From Streptomyces sp. CB02414 (GTDB taxonomy: Bacteria; Actinomycetota; Actinomycetes; Streptomycetales; Streptomycetaceae): a stretch of 64,000 bases of DNA. The position numbers and the translations under genes were made by a program. Below the pieces are notes generated by a model, which searched no databases, was not told where the DNA came from, and saw only the letters and a list, made by a program, of their open reading frames with translations. Below, piece after piece: positions 48,598 through 57,704 of this stretch. Within the stretch, counting starts at the first letter, position 1. Every line of letters begins with the position of its first letter. The stretch is taken from the NCBI RefSeq assembly GCF_001905385.1, contig NZ_LIPF01000002.1:62001-126000 (forward strand), read 5' to 3'.

Positions 48598-49701
48598 TCA
48601 GGCGCTGCGCTTGCGGGACGCCGCCGTCTTCCTGGCGGTGCCCTTGCCGGCCGCATTCTTGCCGGTCGTCGTGCTCTTGCCGGCCGCGCTCTTGTCCGTC
48701 GTCCTTCTCGCGGAAGTCCGGTCCGTCGTCTTCTTCGCGGGCTGGGCGGACTTCGCCGTCGGCTTCCGGGCGGTCGACGACGCCGGCTTCTTGGCCGCCG
48801 TCTTCTTCGCGGCCGTCGACGTCGACTTCTTGCCGCCGGTCTCCTTGGGTGTCCGACGGGCCGGCCGCTCGCGCTGCGGCAGGGTCCTGACCTCGGCCTC
48901 CTCGGCCCGCCCCGTGCCTTGCCCGTCCCGGGACTCCCGGGCGGCCCGCACGCTGCCCTCCAGCGCGGCCATCAGGTCCAGGACCTTGCCGGGCGCCGCC
49001 TCCGCCGGGGCCCGCGGGGGTGCCTCGCCGGCCGCCTTGGCGGCGATGACCTCCTCCAGCGCCTCGCGGTACTCGTCGTGCAGGTCGTCCAGATCGATCT
49101 CGCCCAGCGTGTCCATCAGCGCGTCGGCGAGGTCCAGTTCCTGGTCGCGGACGGTGACGCCGGTGTCGGGGGCGACGCCCTCGGGGGCGCGCACCTCGTC
49201 CGGCCACAGCAGCCCGTGCATCACGATGGCGTCGCCGGCGACCCGGAGCATGCCGAGGCGTTCCCGGCCGCGCAGCGCGAACTTGGCGATGGCGACCCGG
49301 TCGCTGCGCCCCAGCGCCTCGCGCAGCAGGGTGTACGGCTTGGCCGCGGTCACGCCGCTCGCCGCGAGGTAGTACGCGGAACCCATCTGGAGCGGGTCGA
49401 TGCGCTCCTGCGGGACGAACGCCACGATCTCGATCGTCCGCGCGGTCGGGACCGGCAGGTGGGACAGGTCCTCGTCGGTGATCGGGATCATCGAGCCGTC
49501 GGCGTCCTCGTAGGCCTTGCCGATCTCGGCCTGGCTCACCTCGCGGTCCTCCAGCTCGCAGACCTTGCGGTAGCGGATGCGGCCGCCGTCCTCCGTGTGG
49601 ATCTGGCGGAAGGAGACCGAGTGGCTCTCGGTCGCGTTGATCAGCTTGACCGGGATGCTGACCAGGCCGAAGGAGATGGCGCCGTTCCAGATGGATCGCA
49701 C
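48598..49701 (-). CDS. ku: Non-homologous end-joining protein Ku
   Basis: A 367-aa bacterial Ku: MRSIWNGAISFGLVSIPVKL start, YRKVCELEDREV and AYYLAASG in the ring-forming core (1 to about 250). It binds DNA ends as a homodimer and recruits the ligase/polymerase. A 100-residue C-terminal tail of Lys/Ala/Thr repeats (AAKKTAAKKPAS type) resembles histone H1 and probably adds DNA affinity. Start GTG 49701 matches the family N-terminus with AGGAAAG at nine bases; a GTG three codons earlier abuts it. Divergent from the polymerase gene, 41 bases apart. Confidence 0.95.
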   Translation of the reverse strand: MRSIWNGAISFGLVSIPVKLINATESHSVSFRQIHTEDGGRIRYRKVCELEDREVSQAEIGKAYEDADGSMIPITDEDLSHLPVPTARTIEIVAFVPQERIDPLQMGSAYYLAASGVTAAKPYTLLREALGRSDRVAIAKFALRGRERLGMLRVAGDAIVMHGLLWPDEVRAPEGVAPDTGVTVRDQELDLADALMDTLGEIDLDDLHDEYREALEEVIAAKAAGEAPPRAPAEAAPGKVLDLMAALEGSVRAARESRDGQGTGRAEEAEVRTLPQRERPARRTPKETGGKKSTSTAAKKTAAKKPASSTARKPTAKSAQPAKKTTDRTSARRTTDKSAAGKSTTTGKNAAGKGTARKTAASRKRSA

Positions 49702-49742
49702 GTGCCGCACCTTTCCTGCCAGTTTCGTGAGATTGTCATGGT

Positions 49743-50624
49743 ATGGCGCCTATCACCGAGGTGGAGGGGCGGCGGGTCGCGCTCAGCAACCTGGACAAGG
49801 TGCTGTATCCCGAGACCGGCCTCACCAAGGGCGAGCTGCTGCACTACTACGCGACGACCGCCGGAGTGCTGCTGCCGCACCTGCGGGACCGTCCGGTCTC
49901 CTTCCTGCGCTACCCGGACGGTCCGGACGGCCAGGCCTTCTTCACCAAGAACGTGCCGCCGGGTACGCCCGACTGGGTCACCACGGCCGAGGTCCCCCGT
50001 TCGGAGGGGCCGGCCCGGATGGTGCTGGTGCAGGACCTGGCGAGCCTGATGTGGGCGGCGAACCTGGTGACCGAGTTCCACACCCACCAGTGGACCGCCG
50101 GCGACCCCGACGAGGCCGACCGGCTGGTCTTCGACCTCGACCCCGGGCCGCCCGCGACCGTCGTGCACTGCTGCGAGGTCGCGCTGTGGCTGCGGGAGCG
50201 GCTGGCGGCGGACGGGATCGAGACGTACGCGAAGACGTCCGGGGCGAAGGGGCTGCATCTGCTGGCGGGGGTGCGGGGGTCGTCCTCGGAGCGGGTGTCG
50301 GAGTACGCGAAGGCCCTGGCCGTGGAGGCGGAACGGGCCCTGCCGCGGCTCGTGGTGCACCGGATGACGCGCAGCCTGCGGCCGGGGAAGGTGTTCGTCG
50401 ACTGGAGCCAGAACGCCGCCCGCAAGACCACGGCCACCCCGTACACGGTGCGGGCCCGCGCGGTGCCGGCCGTCTCCACCCCGGTGACGTGGGAGGAGGT
50501 GGCCGGGTGCCGGGGGGCGGAGCAGTTCGTCTTCCGGACCGGGGACGTGGGGCCGCGGGTGCAGGACCACGGCGACCTGCTGGCGCCGCTCTTCGACCGG
50601 CGGCGGGCGGCCCCACTGCCCTGA
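49743..50624 (+). CDS. LigD-type DNA primase/polymerase (stand-alone)
   Basis: A 293-aa archaeo-eukaryotic primase-like polymerase that fills ends during NHEJ. Motifs: LSNLDKVLYPETGLTKGEL, catalytic DLDPGP (Asp pair), TSGAKGLHL and VDWSQNAARKTTATPYTVRA. No ligase or phosphoesterase domain is fused, so a separate ATP ligase must exist elsewhere. Divergent partner of Ku; stop codon lies inside a 15-bp tandem repeat. Confidence 0.93.
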   Translation: MAPITEVEGRRVALSNLDKVLYPETGLTKGELLHYYATTAGVLLPHLRDRPVSFLRYPDGPDGQAFFTKNVPPGTPDWVTTAEVPRSEGPARMVLVQDLASLMWAANLVTEFHTHQWTAGDPDEADRLVFDLDPGPPATVVHCCEVALWLRERLAADGIETYAKTSGAKGLHLLAGVRGSSSERVSEYAKALAVEAERALPRLVVHRMTRSLRPGKVFVDWSQNAARKTTATPYTVRARAVPAVSTPVTWEEVAGCRGAEQFVFRTGDVGPRVQDHGDLLAPLFDRRRAAPLP

Positions 50625-50658
50625 CCCGCACTGCCCTGACCCGCACTGCCCTGACCCG
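50614..50658. repeat. Three tandem copies of a 15-bp unit at the polymerase stop codon
   Basis: CACTGCCCTGACCCG is repeated perfectly at 50614-50628, 50629-50643 and 50644-50658. The TGA stop (50622-50624) is within copy one, and each copy repeats the same stop in the same frame. Confidence 0.9.
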
Positions 50659-50699
50659 CGGGGTCCCGTCCCGGGTGCCCCGCGCGCCTGGGCGGGTCC

Positions 50700-51503
50700 T
50701 CAGACGGGCGTCCAGGTGCCCCGGTCCCGGGCCATGGCGTGCAGGGCCTCCACGTCCGCCGGTTTGAGCATGCCGCCCAGGCGGGCCAGGCCCGGCAGCT
50801 CCCCGTCGGTGAGGACGCGGACCGAGCGCGGCGGCTCCTGGACGGTCACGTGTGCCGGGTCGACGAGGACGAGGACGGCGTGGACCTCGGCCGTCAGGGC
50901 GTGACCGGCGCGGTCGGCGTCGGCGCGGACCCGGCGCAGCAGGGGAAGGGGCTCGCGTCGGCCCAGCGCGACCAGGGGGCCGGTGACGCGGACGCGTTGC
51001 CGGCGGGCGGGCAGCGTGTGGACGGCGAAGAGGCCGCCGGGGCCGATGAGCAGGTGGTGGATGCGGTCGCCGCCGGGCAGCGGGACGGAGTGCAGGGTGC
51101 GCCAGCCGGCGCCGTCGAGGCGGTCCAGGGCCGCTCCCGCCGCCTGCTCGGCCGCCAGCGCCCGGCGCCGCGGGTCGGGGCGCAGCCGGTGCGGCGGGCC
51201 GGGCTCGCGCTCCAGGGCGACCAGGAGCTGCTCGCCGGGCCGGTTGGGGGCGAGGTCGTCGTCCGGGTGGAGGGTGAGGCGGGCCAGCTCGGCGGGGGTC
51301 GGGACCGGCGGCGGGCCGACCGTGACCGGGCCGGTGAGGAAGGGGCCCAGCGCCGCGAGGACCTCGCCCTCCCGGTCCTCGCGCAGCAGGTTGACGCGGG
51401 CCGTCTCGCGGTCGTACCAGGCGACGTTCCCGCCGTCCGGGAGGCAGACGTACAGCCGTTCCTGACCGTGCCGCCAGGCCGGTACGACGCGCAGTCCGTT
51501 CAT
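50700..51503 (-). CDS. NERD-domain protein
   Basis: A 267-aa protein. The C-terminal two-thirds (about 112-235: AAGAALDRLDGAGWRTLHSVPLPGGDRIHHLLIGPGGLFAVHT-type region) resembles the nuclease-related NERD domain, with a probable active-site Asp/His pattern and a KxR-like turn that is less clear. The N-terminal part (RLYVCLPDGGNVAWYDRE) is an added domain. Nuclease activity is uncertain. Confidence 0.75.
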   Translation of the reverse strand: MNGLRVVPAWRHGQERLYVCLPDGGNVAWYDRETARVNLLREDREGEVLAALGPFLTGPVTVGPPPVPTPAELARLTLHPDDDLAPNRPGEQLLVALEREPGPPHRLRPDPRRRALAAEQAAGAALDRLDGAGWRTLHSVPLPGGDRIHHLLIGPGGLFAVHTLPARRQRVRVTGPLVALGRREPLPLLRRVRADADRAGHALTAEVHAVLVLVDPAHVTVQEPPRSVRVLTDGELPGLARLGGMLKPADVEALHAMARDRGTWTPV

Positions 51504-51641
51504 GCACCATCACCCCACGACCATGGGAACAGGCGGGGTGCTGCCCGGGCAAGAACCGGGCTACCTTTGACAGCGGTTGGGAAGATCGGGGCCGGGGAGT
51601 CCCTCGGGCCGGTCTGCTCGGGCGGGTTTGGGGAGGCGCCG

Positions 51642-52148
51642 TTGCGTACGCGTGGGCAAGGACCCGACGTACCGGCTCCGGGCCGGCCGTGGACGGAGAT
51701 CGTGCCGGGGCTGTGGATGGGCGGGCACGAGTGCCGGCGGCAGGCCGGGCGGGTGGGGCCCGTGGTCGTGCGGGACGAGTTCGATCTGGTGCAGACCCTG
51801 CTGCGGCTGCCCGGGCACGGGCCGGACCCCGGTGTCGAGCACCATGTGTGGCCGATCCCCGACGGCCCTCTCGACGGCACCCAGCTGGCGGGGGTGATCC
51901 GGCTGGCCCGGGCCGCGGGCGAGGCGCTGGACGCCGGCCGGACGGTCCTCGTCCGCTGCTTCCACGGGTACAACCGTTCCGGTCTCGTCGTCGCGCACAC
52001 GCTGATGCGCCGGGGTGCCGACGCCGACGAAGCGGTCCGGCTGATCCGGGCCCGGCGCTCGCCGTGGGCGCTGCACAACGAGCTGTTCGTCGAGTACCTG
52101 CGGGCCGGCCTGGACACCGTGCGGCTGCTGGAGGAGCTGGCCGAGTAG
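51642..52148 (+). CDS. Dual-specificity-type protein phosphatase
   Basis: A 168-aa protein with a complete C-x5-R P-loop, VRCFHGYNRSG (Cys106, Arg112), typical of DSP/PTP enzymes. The N-terminal segment IVPGLWMGGHEC fits the start of such folds, and the acid loop probably is PIPDGPL. Start TTG 51642 was chosen because GGGAGG lies six bases upstream. Its neighbours give no substrate. Confidence 0.8.
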   Translation: MRTRGQGPDVPAPGRPWTEIVPGLWMGGHECRRQAGRVGPVVVRDEFDLVQTLLRLPGHGPDPGVEHHVWPIPDGPLDGTQLAGVIRLARAAGEALDAGRTVLVRCFHGYNRSGLVVAHTLMRRGADADEAVRLIRARRSPWALHNELFVEYLRAGLDTVRLLEELAE

Positions 52149-52225
52149 CCCGCCGCGCGGGGCCGCGCGCAGAATGGACTCCCGTCCGAACGATCTACGA
52201 ATGATCGCCGAACGCCAGGAGTGCA

Positions 52226-52978
52226 GTGGTCCCGAGCCGCCGTGGGCGTCGTCCCGCCCGCGTCCCAGCCGCCCTCGCGCTGCTCGCGGCGGTGACGGCG
52301 ACCGGGGCGCTGGCCGCGTGCGGCGACTCGGGCGGGCTGCGCGGCGCGGGCGCGACACCGGCGGCGCAGAGCCCGGCCCGGCTCTGGCCCGACCTGACAC
52401 CGGCGTCGAGTCCCGCCTACGACATCGGCGAGGTCGACCACGAGGCCGTCGAGGGCGTCGCGGTCCCCGGCGGCGACATCCGCCGGGCGGACCCGGTGGC
52501 CGTCGTGCGGGCCGAGATCGCCGCGCACCCCGGCGAGTACGAGGGCGCCGGGGCGCCGTACCGCGAGACGGCCGACCGGATGGCGGACTGCGGCGAGGGC
52601 GCCGGGAGCGGCCGGTGCCCGGTGCTCCGGCCGTATTACCGCGACCTGACCGGCGACGGGCGCCCCGAGATGGCCCTGGGCTTCCGGCTGCTGCCCGAGA
52701 AGCTGACCGCCGTGCGCGTCTACACCGTCGACGGGGACCGGCTGGTGCGGATCATGTCCTACGAGGACGCCGTGAGCGCGGTGGCGCTGGCCGGACGGAA
52801 GGTGATCGTCCGTTCTCCCTCGGAGGTCGCGGGCTACGAGTACCGGCTCCAGTGGACGTGGGACCCCGACGAGCGGGCCATGCTCCTGACCAGCGACGAG
52901 ATGCTGCCCACGGACGAGGGCGGCAAGCGCACGGAGCGGCCCTCGGCGTCCGCGTCCCCGTCGGCGAGTGTCCGGTGA
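52226..52978 (+). CDS. Lipoprotein, possibly sensor partner
   Basis: A 250-aa protein with a lipoprotein signal (LLAAVTATGALAAC|GDSGG, lipobox LAAC). The mature part has VYTVDGDRLVRIMSYEDAV and SPSEVAGYEYRLQWTWDPDERAM. GTG start with AGGAG close upstream. Its stop overlaps the start of the kinase gene (GTGA), so the two are translationally coupled; a periplasmic-side regulator of the kinase, as CseA is for another Streptomyces system, is a reasonable inference. Confidence 0.8.
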   Translation: MVPSRRGRRPARVPAALALLAAVTATGALAACGDSGGLRGAGATPAAQSPARLWPDLTPASSPAYDIGEVDHEAVEGVAVPGGDIRRADPVAVVRAEIAAHPGEYEGAGAPYRETADRMADCGEGAGSGRCPVLRPYYRDLTGDGRPEMALGFRLLPEKLTAVRVYTVDGDRLVRIMSYEDAVSAVALAGRKVIVRSPSEVAGYEYRLQWTWDPDERAMLLTSDEMLPTDEGGKRTERPSASASPSASVR

Positions 52979-54219
52979 GGCTCGCGCTTCCCCGGTGGAC
53001 CGGACCGCTCGCGGTGAAGGCGGCCGTCTTCATCACCGTGATGTGCTGCGCGCTCGCCGCGCTGCTCGGCGTCCTGGTGCACGTCTCGGTGACCAACCAG
53101 ACCGTGGGGCAGGCCCGGGACACGGCCCTGGACCGGCTGCGGGAGGCCACCGAGGCGTACGAGGCCGGGGACCCGCTGCGGCGGAGCGCGGGCGTCGATC
53201 CGCCGGGGCTGCCCGGGTCGCTGCGGGAGCTGGCGGTGTCGGGCCGGCGCGGCACGGTGGTCGCCGAGTACGAGGGGCGCCCCACGATGTGGGCGGCGGG
53301 TCCGGTCGCCGGTGGCCGGGCGCTGGCGGTGCGGGTCGACCACACCCAGGGCGAGCGCACCATCGACGGTCTGGACGGCGCGATCGTGTGGTCGTCGGCG
53401 CTGGCGATCGGGGCGACGCTGCTGGTCGGCGCGTTCGCCGTGACGCGGGTGACCAGGCGGCTGCACGCGACGGCGCGGGTGGCCCGGCGGATCAGCGCGG
53501 GTGACCTCGACGCACGGGTCGGCGACCCTCGCGCGTCGGACCCGACCCGCCCGCAGGACGAGGTGGCCTCGGTCGCCGCCGCGCTGGACTCCATGGCGGC
53601 GTCGTTGCAGGGCAAGCTGCTCGCCGAGCAGCGGTTCACCGCGGACGTGGCGCACGAGCTGCGCACGCCGCTCACCGGCCTGCACGCGGCGGCCGAGCTG
53701 CTGCCGCCGGGCCGCCCGACCGAGCTGGTGCGGGACCGGGTGGCCGCCCTGCGCACACTCACCGAGGACCTGCTGGAGATCTCCCGGCTGGACAGCGGGC
53801 GGGAGCGGCTGGAGACGGAGCCGGAGGCGCTGGGCGACCTGGCCGCCCGGGTCGTGCGGGGCTCCGGCACCGGCACGCGCGTGGAGGTCGCACGGGACGC
53901 GCGGGTGGAGACCGACCGGCGGCGGCTGGAGCGGGTGCTGGGCAACCTGGTCGCGAACGCGCACCGGCACGGGCGGGCGCCGGTGGTGCTGACGGTGGAC
54001 GGGCCGGTGATCACCGTACGGGACCACGGGGACGGCTATCCGGAGTACCTCCTCGTCCACGGGCCGCAGCGGTTCCGCACGGAGAGCGGGAGCAAGGGGC
54101 ACGGTCTCGGGCTGACCATCGCCCTCGGGCAGGCGGAGGTGCTGGGGGCCCGGCTGGAGTTCGCGAACCCGCCGGACGGCGGGGCGCTGGCGACCCTGAC
54201 CCTGCCCCGCAAGCCCTGA
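52975..54219 (+). CDS. Sensor histidine kinase without adjacent response regulator
   Basis: A 414-aa kinase: first membrane helix (about 14-38), extracytoplasmic domain (about 40-135), second helix (about 136-158), HAMP linker (RRISAGDLDARVGDP), HisKA domain with His227 in RFTADVAHELRTPLTG, and HATPase (NLVANAHRHGRAP, GHGLGLTIALGQAEVLG). The preceding gene is a coupled lipoprotein and the following gene an SH3-like protein; no regulator gene is adjacent. Such lone kinases act on a distant regulator. Confidence 0.9.
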   Translation: MRLALPRWTGPLAVKAAVFITVMCCALAALLGVLVHVSVTNQTVGQARDTALDRLREATEAYEAGDPLRRSAGVDPPGLPGSLRELAVSGRRGTVVAEYEGRPTMWAAGPVAGGRALAVRVDHTQGERTIDGLDGAIVWSSALAIGATLLVGAFAVTRVTRRLHATARVARRISAGDLDARVGDPRASDPTRPQDEVASVAAALDSMAASLQGKLLAEQRFTADVAHELRTPLTGLHAAAELLPPGRPTELVRDRVAALRTLTEDLLEISRLDSGRERLETEPEALGDLAARVVRGSGTGTRVEVARDARVETDRRRLERVLGNLVANAHRHGRAPVVLTVDGPVITVRDHGDGYPEYLLVHGPQRFRTESGSKGHGLGLTIALGQAEVLGARLEFANPPDGGALATLTLPRKP

Positions 54220-54335
54220 CGCGACCCGTACGGACGGGACCGTGCCCCGATGGCGCAGTGCGACGGGCGGACCGTACCCGCCGCTCCTAATGTGGCGATC
54301 AGTCACGCCCCGTCCGCTGCCCGGGAGGTACTCCC

Positions 54336-54800
54336 ATGTCCCTGCTGAACGCACTGTCCCCGCGCTCATCCCGCTTCCGCGGCCTGGCCACCGCGGTCGC
54401 CGCCGGGGCGCTCGCCACCGCCGTCGCCGTCACGCCCGCCGTCGCGAACGACGAGTGGGGCAGCGGCAACTCCGGCTCCGGCTCCGGCAGCTCCTCCGCC
54501 GGCCCCACCGGCGGGAACGGCGGCGGGAACGGCGGCGGGAACGGCGGCGACGGCCGCCACGAACAGGGCCGGTACCGGGGCGTGGTCACCGCCGACCGGC
54601 TCGCCCTGCGCACCTCGCCGACCCGCGGCGGGGAGGTCATCCGGTACGCCCACCGGGGCGAGACCGTGCACATCTACTGCAAGGCCCCCGGCGACAAGGT
54701 GAAGGGCAACCCCCTCTGGTACCTCCTCACGGACGGCACCTGGGCCTGGGGCGCGGCCCGCTACATCGACAACATCGGTCCCGCGCCGCGCTGGTGCTGA
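54336..54800 (+). CDS. Secreted SH3-like domain protein
   Basis: A 154-aa protein with a signal peptide (about 1-37, VTPAVAND), a Gly/Asn/Ser linker with three GGGN repeats (12-bp period, about 54510-54551) and a bacterial SH3 domain (GVVTADRLALRTSPTRGGEVIRYAHRGETVHIYCKA, WYLLTDGTWAWGAARYIDNIG; two Cys). Probably binds cell wall. GGGAGG precedes the ATG. Confidence 0.82.
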   Translation: MSLLNALSPRSSRFRGLATAVAAGALATAVAVTPAVANDEWGSGNSGSGSGSSSAGPTGGNGGGNGGGNGGDGRHEQGRYRGVVTADRLALRTSPTRGGEVIRYAHRGETVHIYCKAPGDKVKGNPLWYLLTDGTWAWGAARYIDNIGPAPRWC

Positions 54801-54843
54801 TGCGAACGACCCCCACACCACACCATTTGGGTAAGTTCCGGAC

Positions 54844-56205
54844 ATGACGAAGGCCGGAACCGGAACCGGAATCACCGTGGCCCAGGCGGACACGCCCGCT
54901 CCCGTCGCCCGGCTCCCCCGGCGCCGGGGCATCGAACTCGCGCTGATCCTGATGGCCGTGCTGCTGTCGGTGTTCGGCTACTGCAACGTCGGTCTCGCCC
55001 AGCACGGCACCCTCCCGCCCGGCGCCGCCGGTTACGGCGCCGGGCTGGGCGTGCTCGCGCTCCTCGCCCACCTGGCGGTACGGTTGCGCGCCCCGTACGC
55101 CGATCCGCTGCTGCTGCCGATCGGCGTGCTGCTCAACGGCCTCGGCCTGGTGCTGATCTACCGGCTCGACCTGGAGACGCCGGGCGACCGGGCGGCCCCC
55201 ACCCAGCTGGTGTGGTCGACCCTGGGCGTCGCGCTGTTCATCGTGGTCGTCCTGCTGCTGCGCGACCACCGCGTCCTGCAGCGCTACGCCTACGTCTGCG
55301 TCGCCGCCGCACTCGTCCTGCTCATCGTGCCGATCTTCTTCCCGGCGGTGAACGGTGCCCGGATCTGGATCCGGGTCGAGGGTTTCTCCATCCAGCCCGG
55401 CGAGTTCGCGAAGGTGCTCCTCGCCGTCTTCTTCGCCGCCTACCTGGCCGCCAACCGCAGCGCCCTGGCGTACGCGGGCCGCAGGGTGTGGCGGCTGCAA
55501 CTGCCGACCGGGCGCGTGCTCGGCCCGATCGTCGCGGTGTGGCTGGTCAGCGTCGGCGTCCTGGTCCTGGAGCGTGACCTCGGCACCTCGCTGCTCTTCT
55601 TCGGCCTGTTCGTGGTCCTCCTCTACGTCGCCACCGGCCGCACCGGCTGGATCGCCGTCGGCCTGCTGCTGGCCTCGCTGGGCGCGGTCGCCGTGGGCTG
55701 GCTGGAGCCGCACGTGCACAGCAGGGTGGAGGACTGGCTGCACCCCTTCGCGTCCATCGAGGCCGGCGACGGGCCCAATCAGCTGGCGCAGTCCCTCTTC
55801 GCCTTCGCGGCGGGCGGGGTGACCGGCACCGGCCTCGGTCTCGGGCACTCGATCCTCATCGGATTCGCCGTCAAGTCGGACTTCATCCTGGCGACCGCCG
55901 GGGAGGAGCTGGGCTTCCTCGGCCTGACCGCGATCTTCCTGCTGTACGCGCTGCTCGTGGAGCGCGGCTACCGGGCGGGGCTGGCCGCGCGGGACCCCTT
56001 CGGCCGGCTGCTCGCGGTCGGCCTCTCCTCCATCGTGGCGCTCCAGGTGTTCGTCATCGCGGGCGGGGTGACCGGGCTGATCCCGCTGACCGGCATGGCG
56101 ATGCCGTTCCTCGCGCAGGGCGGCTCGTCGGTCGTCACCAACTGGGCGATCGTGGCGCTGCTGATCCGGGTGAGCCACGCGGCGCGGCGCCAGGCGGGCC
56201 CGTGA
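54844..56205 (+). CDS. SEDS-family glycosyltransferase (FtsW/RodA/SpoVE type)
   Basis: A 453-aa, about 12-helix peptidoglycan polymerase. Family motifs: NGARIWIRVEGFSIQPGEFAKV (lipid II-interacting region) and VLERDLGTSLLFFGLFVVLLYVATGR with the catalytic Asp (RDLGTS). It overlaps the following PBP gene by 4 nt, forming a SEDS-class B PBP pair that polymerises and cross-links septal or sporulation wall. Which process it serves cannot be told. Confidence 0.93.
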   Translation: MTKAGTGTGITVAQADTPAPVARLPRRRGIELALILMAVLLSVFGYCNVGLAQHGTLPPGAAGYGAGLGVLALLAHLAVRLRAPYADPLLLPIGVLLNGLGLVLIYRLDLETPGDRAAPTQLVWSTLGVALFIVVVLLLRDHRVLQRYAYVCVAAALVLLIVPIFFPAVNGARIWIRVEGFSIQPGEFAKVLLAVFFAAYLAANRSALAYAGRRVWRLQLPTGRVLGPIVAVWLVSVGVLVLERDLGTSLLFFGLFVVLLYVATGRTGWIAVGLLLASLGAVAVGWLEPHVHSRVEDWLHPFASIEAGDGPNQLAQSLFAFAAGGVTGTGLGLGHSILIGFAVKSDFILATAGEELGFLGLTAIFLLYALLVERGYRAGLAARDPFGRLLAVGLSSIVALQVFVIAGGVTGLIPLTGMAMPFLAQGGSSVVTNWAIVALLIRVSHAARRQAGP

Positions 56206-57659
56206 CCCGGCACATCCGGCACGCCGCCGTCTTCTGCGCCCTGCTGCTGGTCGCCCTGCTGGTGAACGCGGCCCGGGTGCAGATCGTCCAGGCCCCGGAG
56301 TACGACGACAACCCGGCCAACCGCCGCCCCGACATCGCCCGCTACCAGCAGCCGCGCGGCGACATCCTGGTCGGCGGCGAGCGGGTCACCGGCTCCCGGG
56401 ACACCGGTGAGCACCTGCGCTTCGAACGGACGTACGCCGACGGGCCGCTGTACGCGCCGATCACCGGCTTCGCCTCGCAGGCGTACGGGACGACCCTGCT
56501 GGAGCACGCCGAGGACGGCCTGCTCTCCGGCGCCGACCCGCTGCTCGCGCCGCTCCCCTACTGGAACGACGTCACGGGCGCCCACAACCCCGGCGGTGAC
56601 GTCGTGACCACGATCCACGAGGCGGCACAGCGGGCGGCCTTCGAGGGGCTCGGCGGGCGCAAGGGCGCGGTGGCCGCGGTCGAACCGTCCACGGGCCGGG
56701 TCCTGGCCCTGGTCTCCACCCCCTCCTACGACCCTCAGCTGCTGTCCGGCAACAGCGCGGACGCCACCCGGACCTGGGCCCGGCTGAACGGCGACCCGGA
56801 CCAGCCGATGCTCAACCGGGCGGTTCGCCGGACCTACCCTCCGGGGTCGACGTTCAAGGTGGTCACCGCCGCGGCGGCCCTGGACGCCGGCGTCGTCCGG
56901 GACCTCGACACACCCACCCGCTCGCCCGACCCGTACACCCTCCCCGGCACCCGGACCAAGCTGACCAACGAGGCCGACGGCTGCCGGGACGCCACGCTGC
57001 GGGAGGCGTTCGAGTGGTCCTGCAACACGGTGTTCGCCAAGCTCGGTGTGGACGTCGGGGTGCGCGACATGGCGGCCACGGCGGAGGCGTTCGGCTTCAA
57101 CGACGACGGGGTGCGCATCCCGTTCGCGGTCTCGCGGTCCACCTTCGACACCTCGGTGGACCGGGCGCAGCTCGGGCTCTCCTCGATCGGGCAGTACAAC
57201 ACGCGGGCGACCCCGCTGCAGATGGCGATGGTGGCGGCGGCGGTGGCCAACGGCGGTCAGGTGCGTTCGCCGTACCTGGTGGAGCGGACCCTGCGGGCGG
57301 GCGGCAGCCTCGTCGCGACCGCCGGTTCCCGGCCCTCCCGGGAGGCGATGCGGCCGTCCACCGCGGCGCGGCTCAAGGAGCTGATGCGCGGCGTGGTGGA
57401 GAACGGCACCGGCGCGAACGCGGCCGTCCCCGGCGCCGTCGTCGGCGGCAAGACGGGCACCGCCCAGCACGGCGTCGGCAACTCGGGCACGCCGTACGCC
57501 TGGTTCGTCTCCTGGGCGCAGGGCGAGGGGGACCTGGAGCCGAAGGTGGCGGTCGCGGTGGTGGTGGAGGGCTCGGCGGCGGACCGGGAGGACATCAGCG
57601 GGGGCGGGCTGGCGGCGCCGATCGCGCGGGGGGTGATGAAGGCGGTGCTCGACGGCTGA
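56202..57659 (+). CDS. Class B penicillin-binding protein (transpeptidase)
   Basis: A 485-aa PBP: short cytoplasmic start, one N-terminal helix (about 6-24), a dimerisation domain (about 25-145) and the transpeptidase domain with the catalytic Ser in PPGSTFKVVTA, SCN (WSCNTVFAK) and KTGTAQ. GTG start overlapping the SEDS stop (GTGA). Partner of the SEDS protein. Confidence 0.95.
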   Translation: MTRHIRHAAVFCALLLVALLVNAARVQIVQAPEYDDNPANRRPDIARYQQPRGDILVGGERVTGSRDTGEHLRFERTYADGPLYAPITGFASQAYGTTLLEHAEDGLLSGADPLLAPLPYWNDVTGAHNPGGDVVTTIHEAAQRAAFEGLGGRKGAVAAVEPSTGRVLALVSTPSYDPQLLSGNSADATRTWARLNGDPDQPMLNRAVRRTYPPGSTFKVVTAAAALDAGVVRDLDTPTRSPDPYTLPGTRTKLTNEADGCRDATLREAFEWSCNTVFAKLGVDVGVRDMAATAEAFGFNDDGVRIPFAVSRSTFDTSVDRAQLGLSSIGQYNTRATPLQMAMVAAAVANGGQVRSPYLVERTLRAGGSLVATAGSRPSREAMRPSTAARLKELMRGVVENGTGANAAVPGAVVGGKTGTAQHGVGNSGTPYAWFVSWAQGEGDLEPKVAVAVVVEGSAADREDISGGGLAAPIARGVMKAVLDG

Positions 57660-57704
57660 GACGGGGGTACCGCCGGCCCGGCACACCGACCTACCGTTCG
57701 GTAC

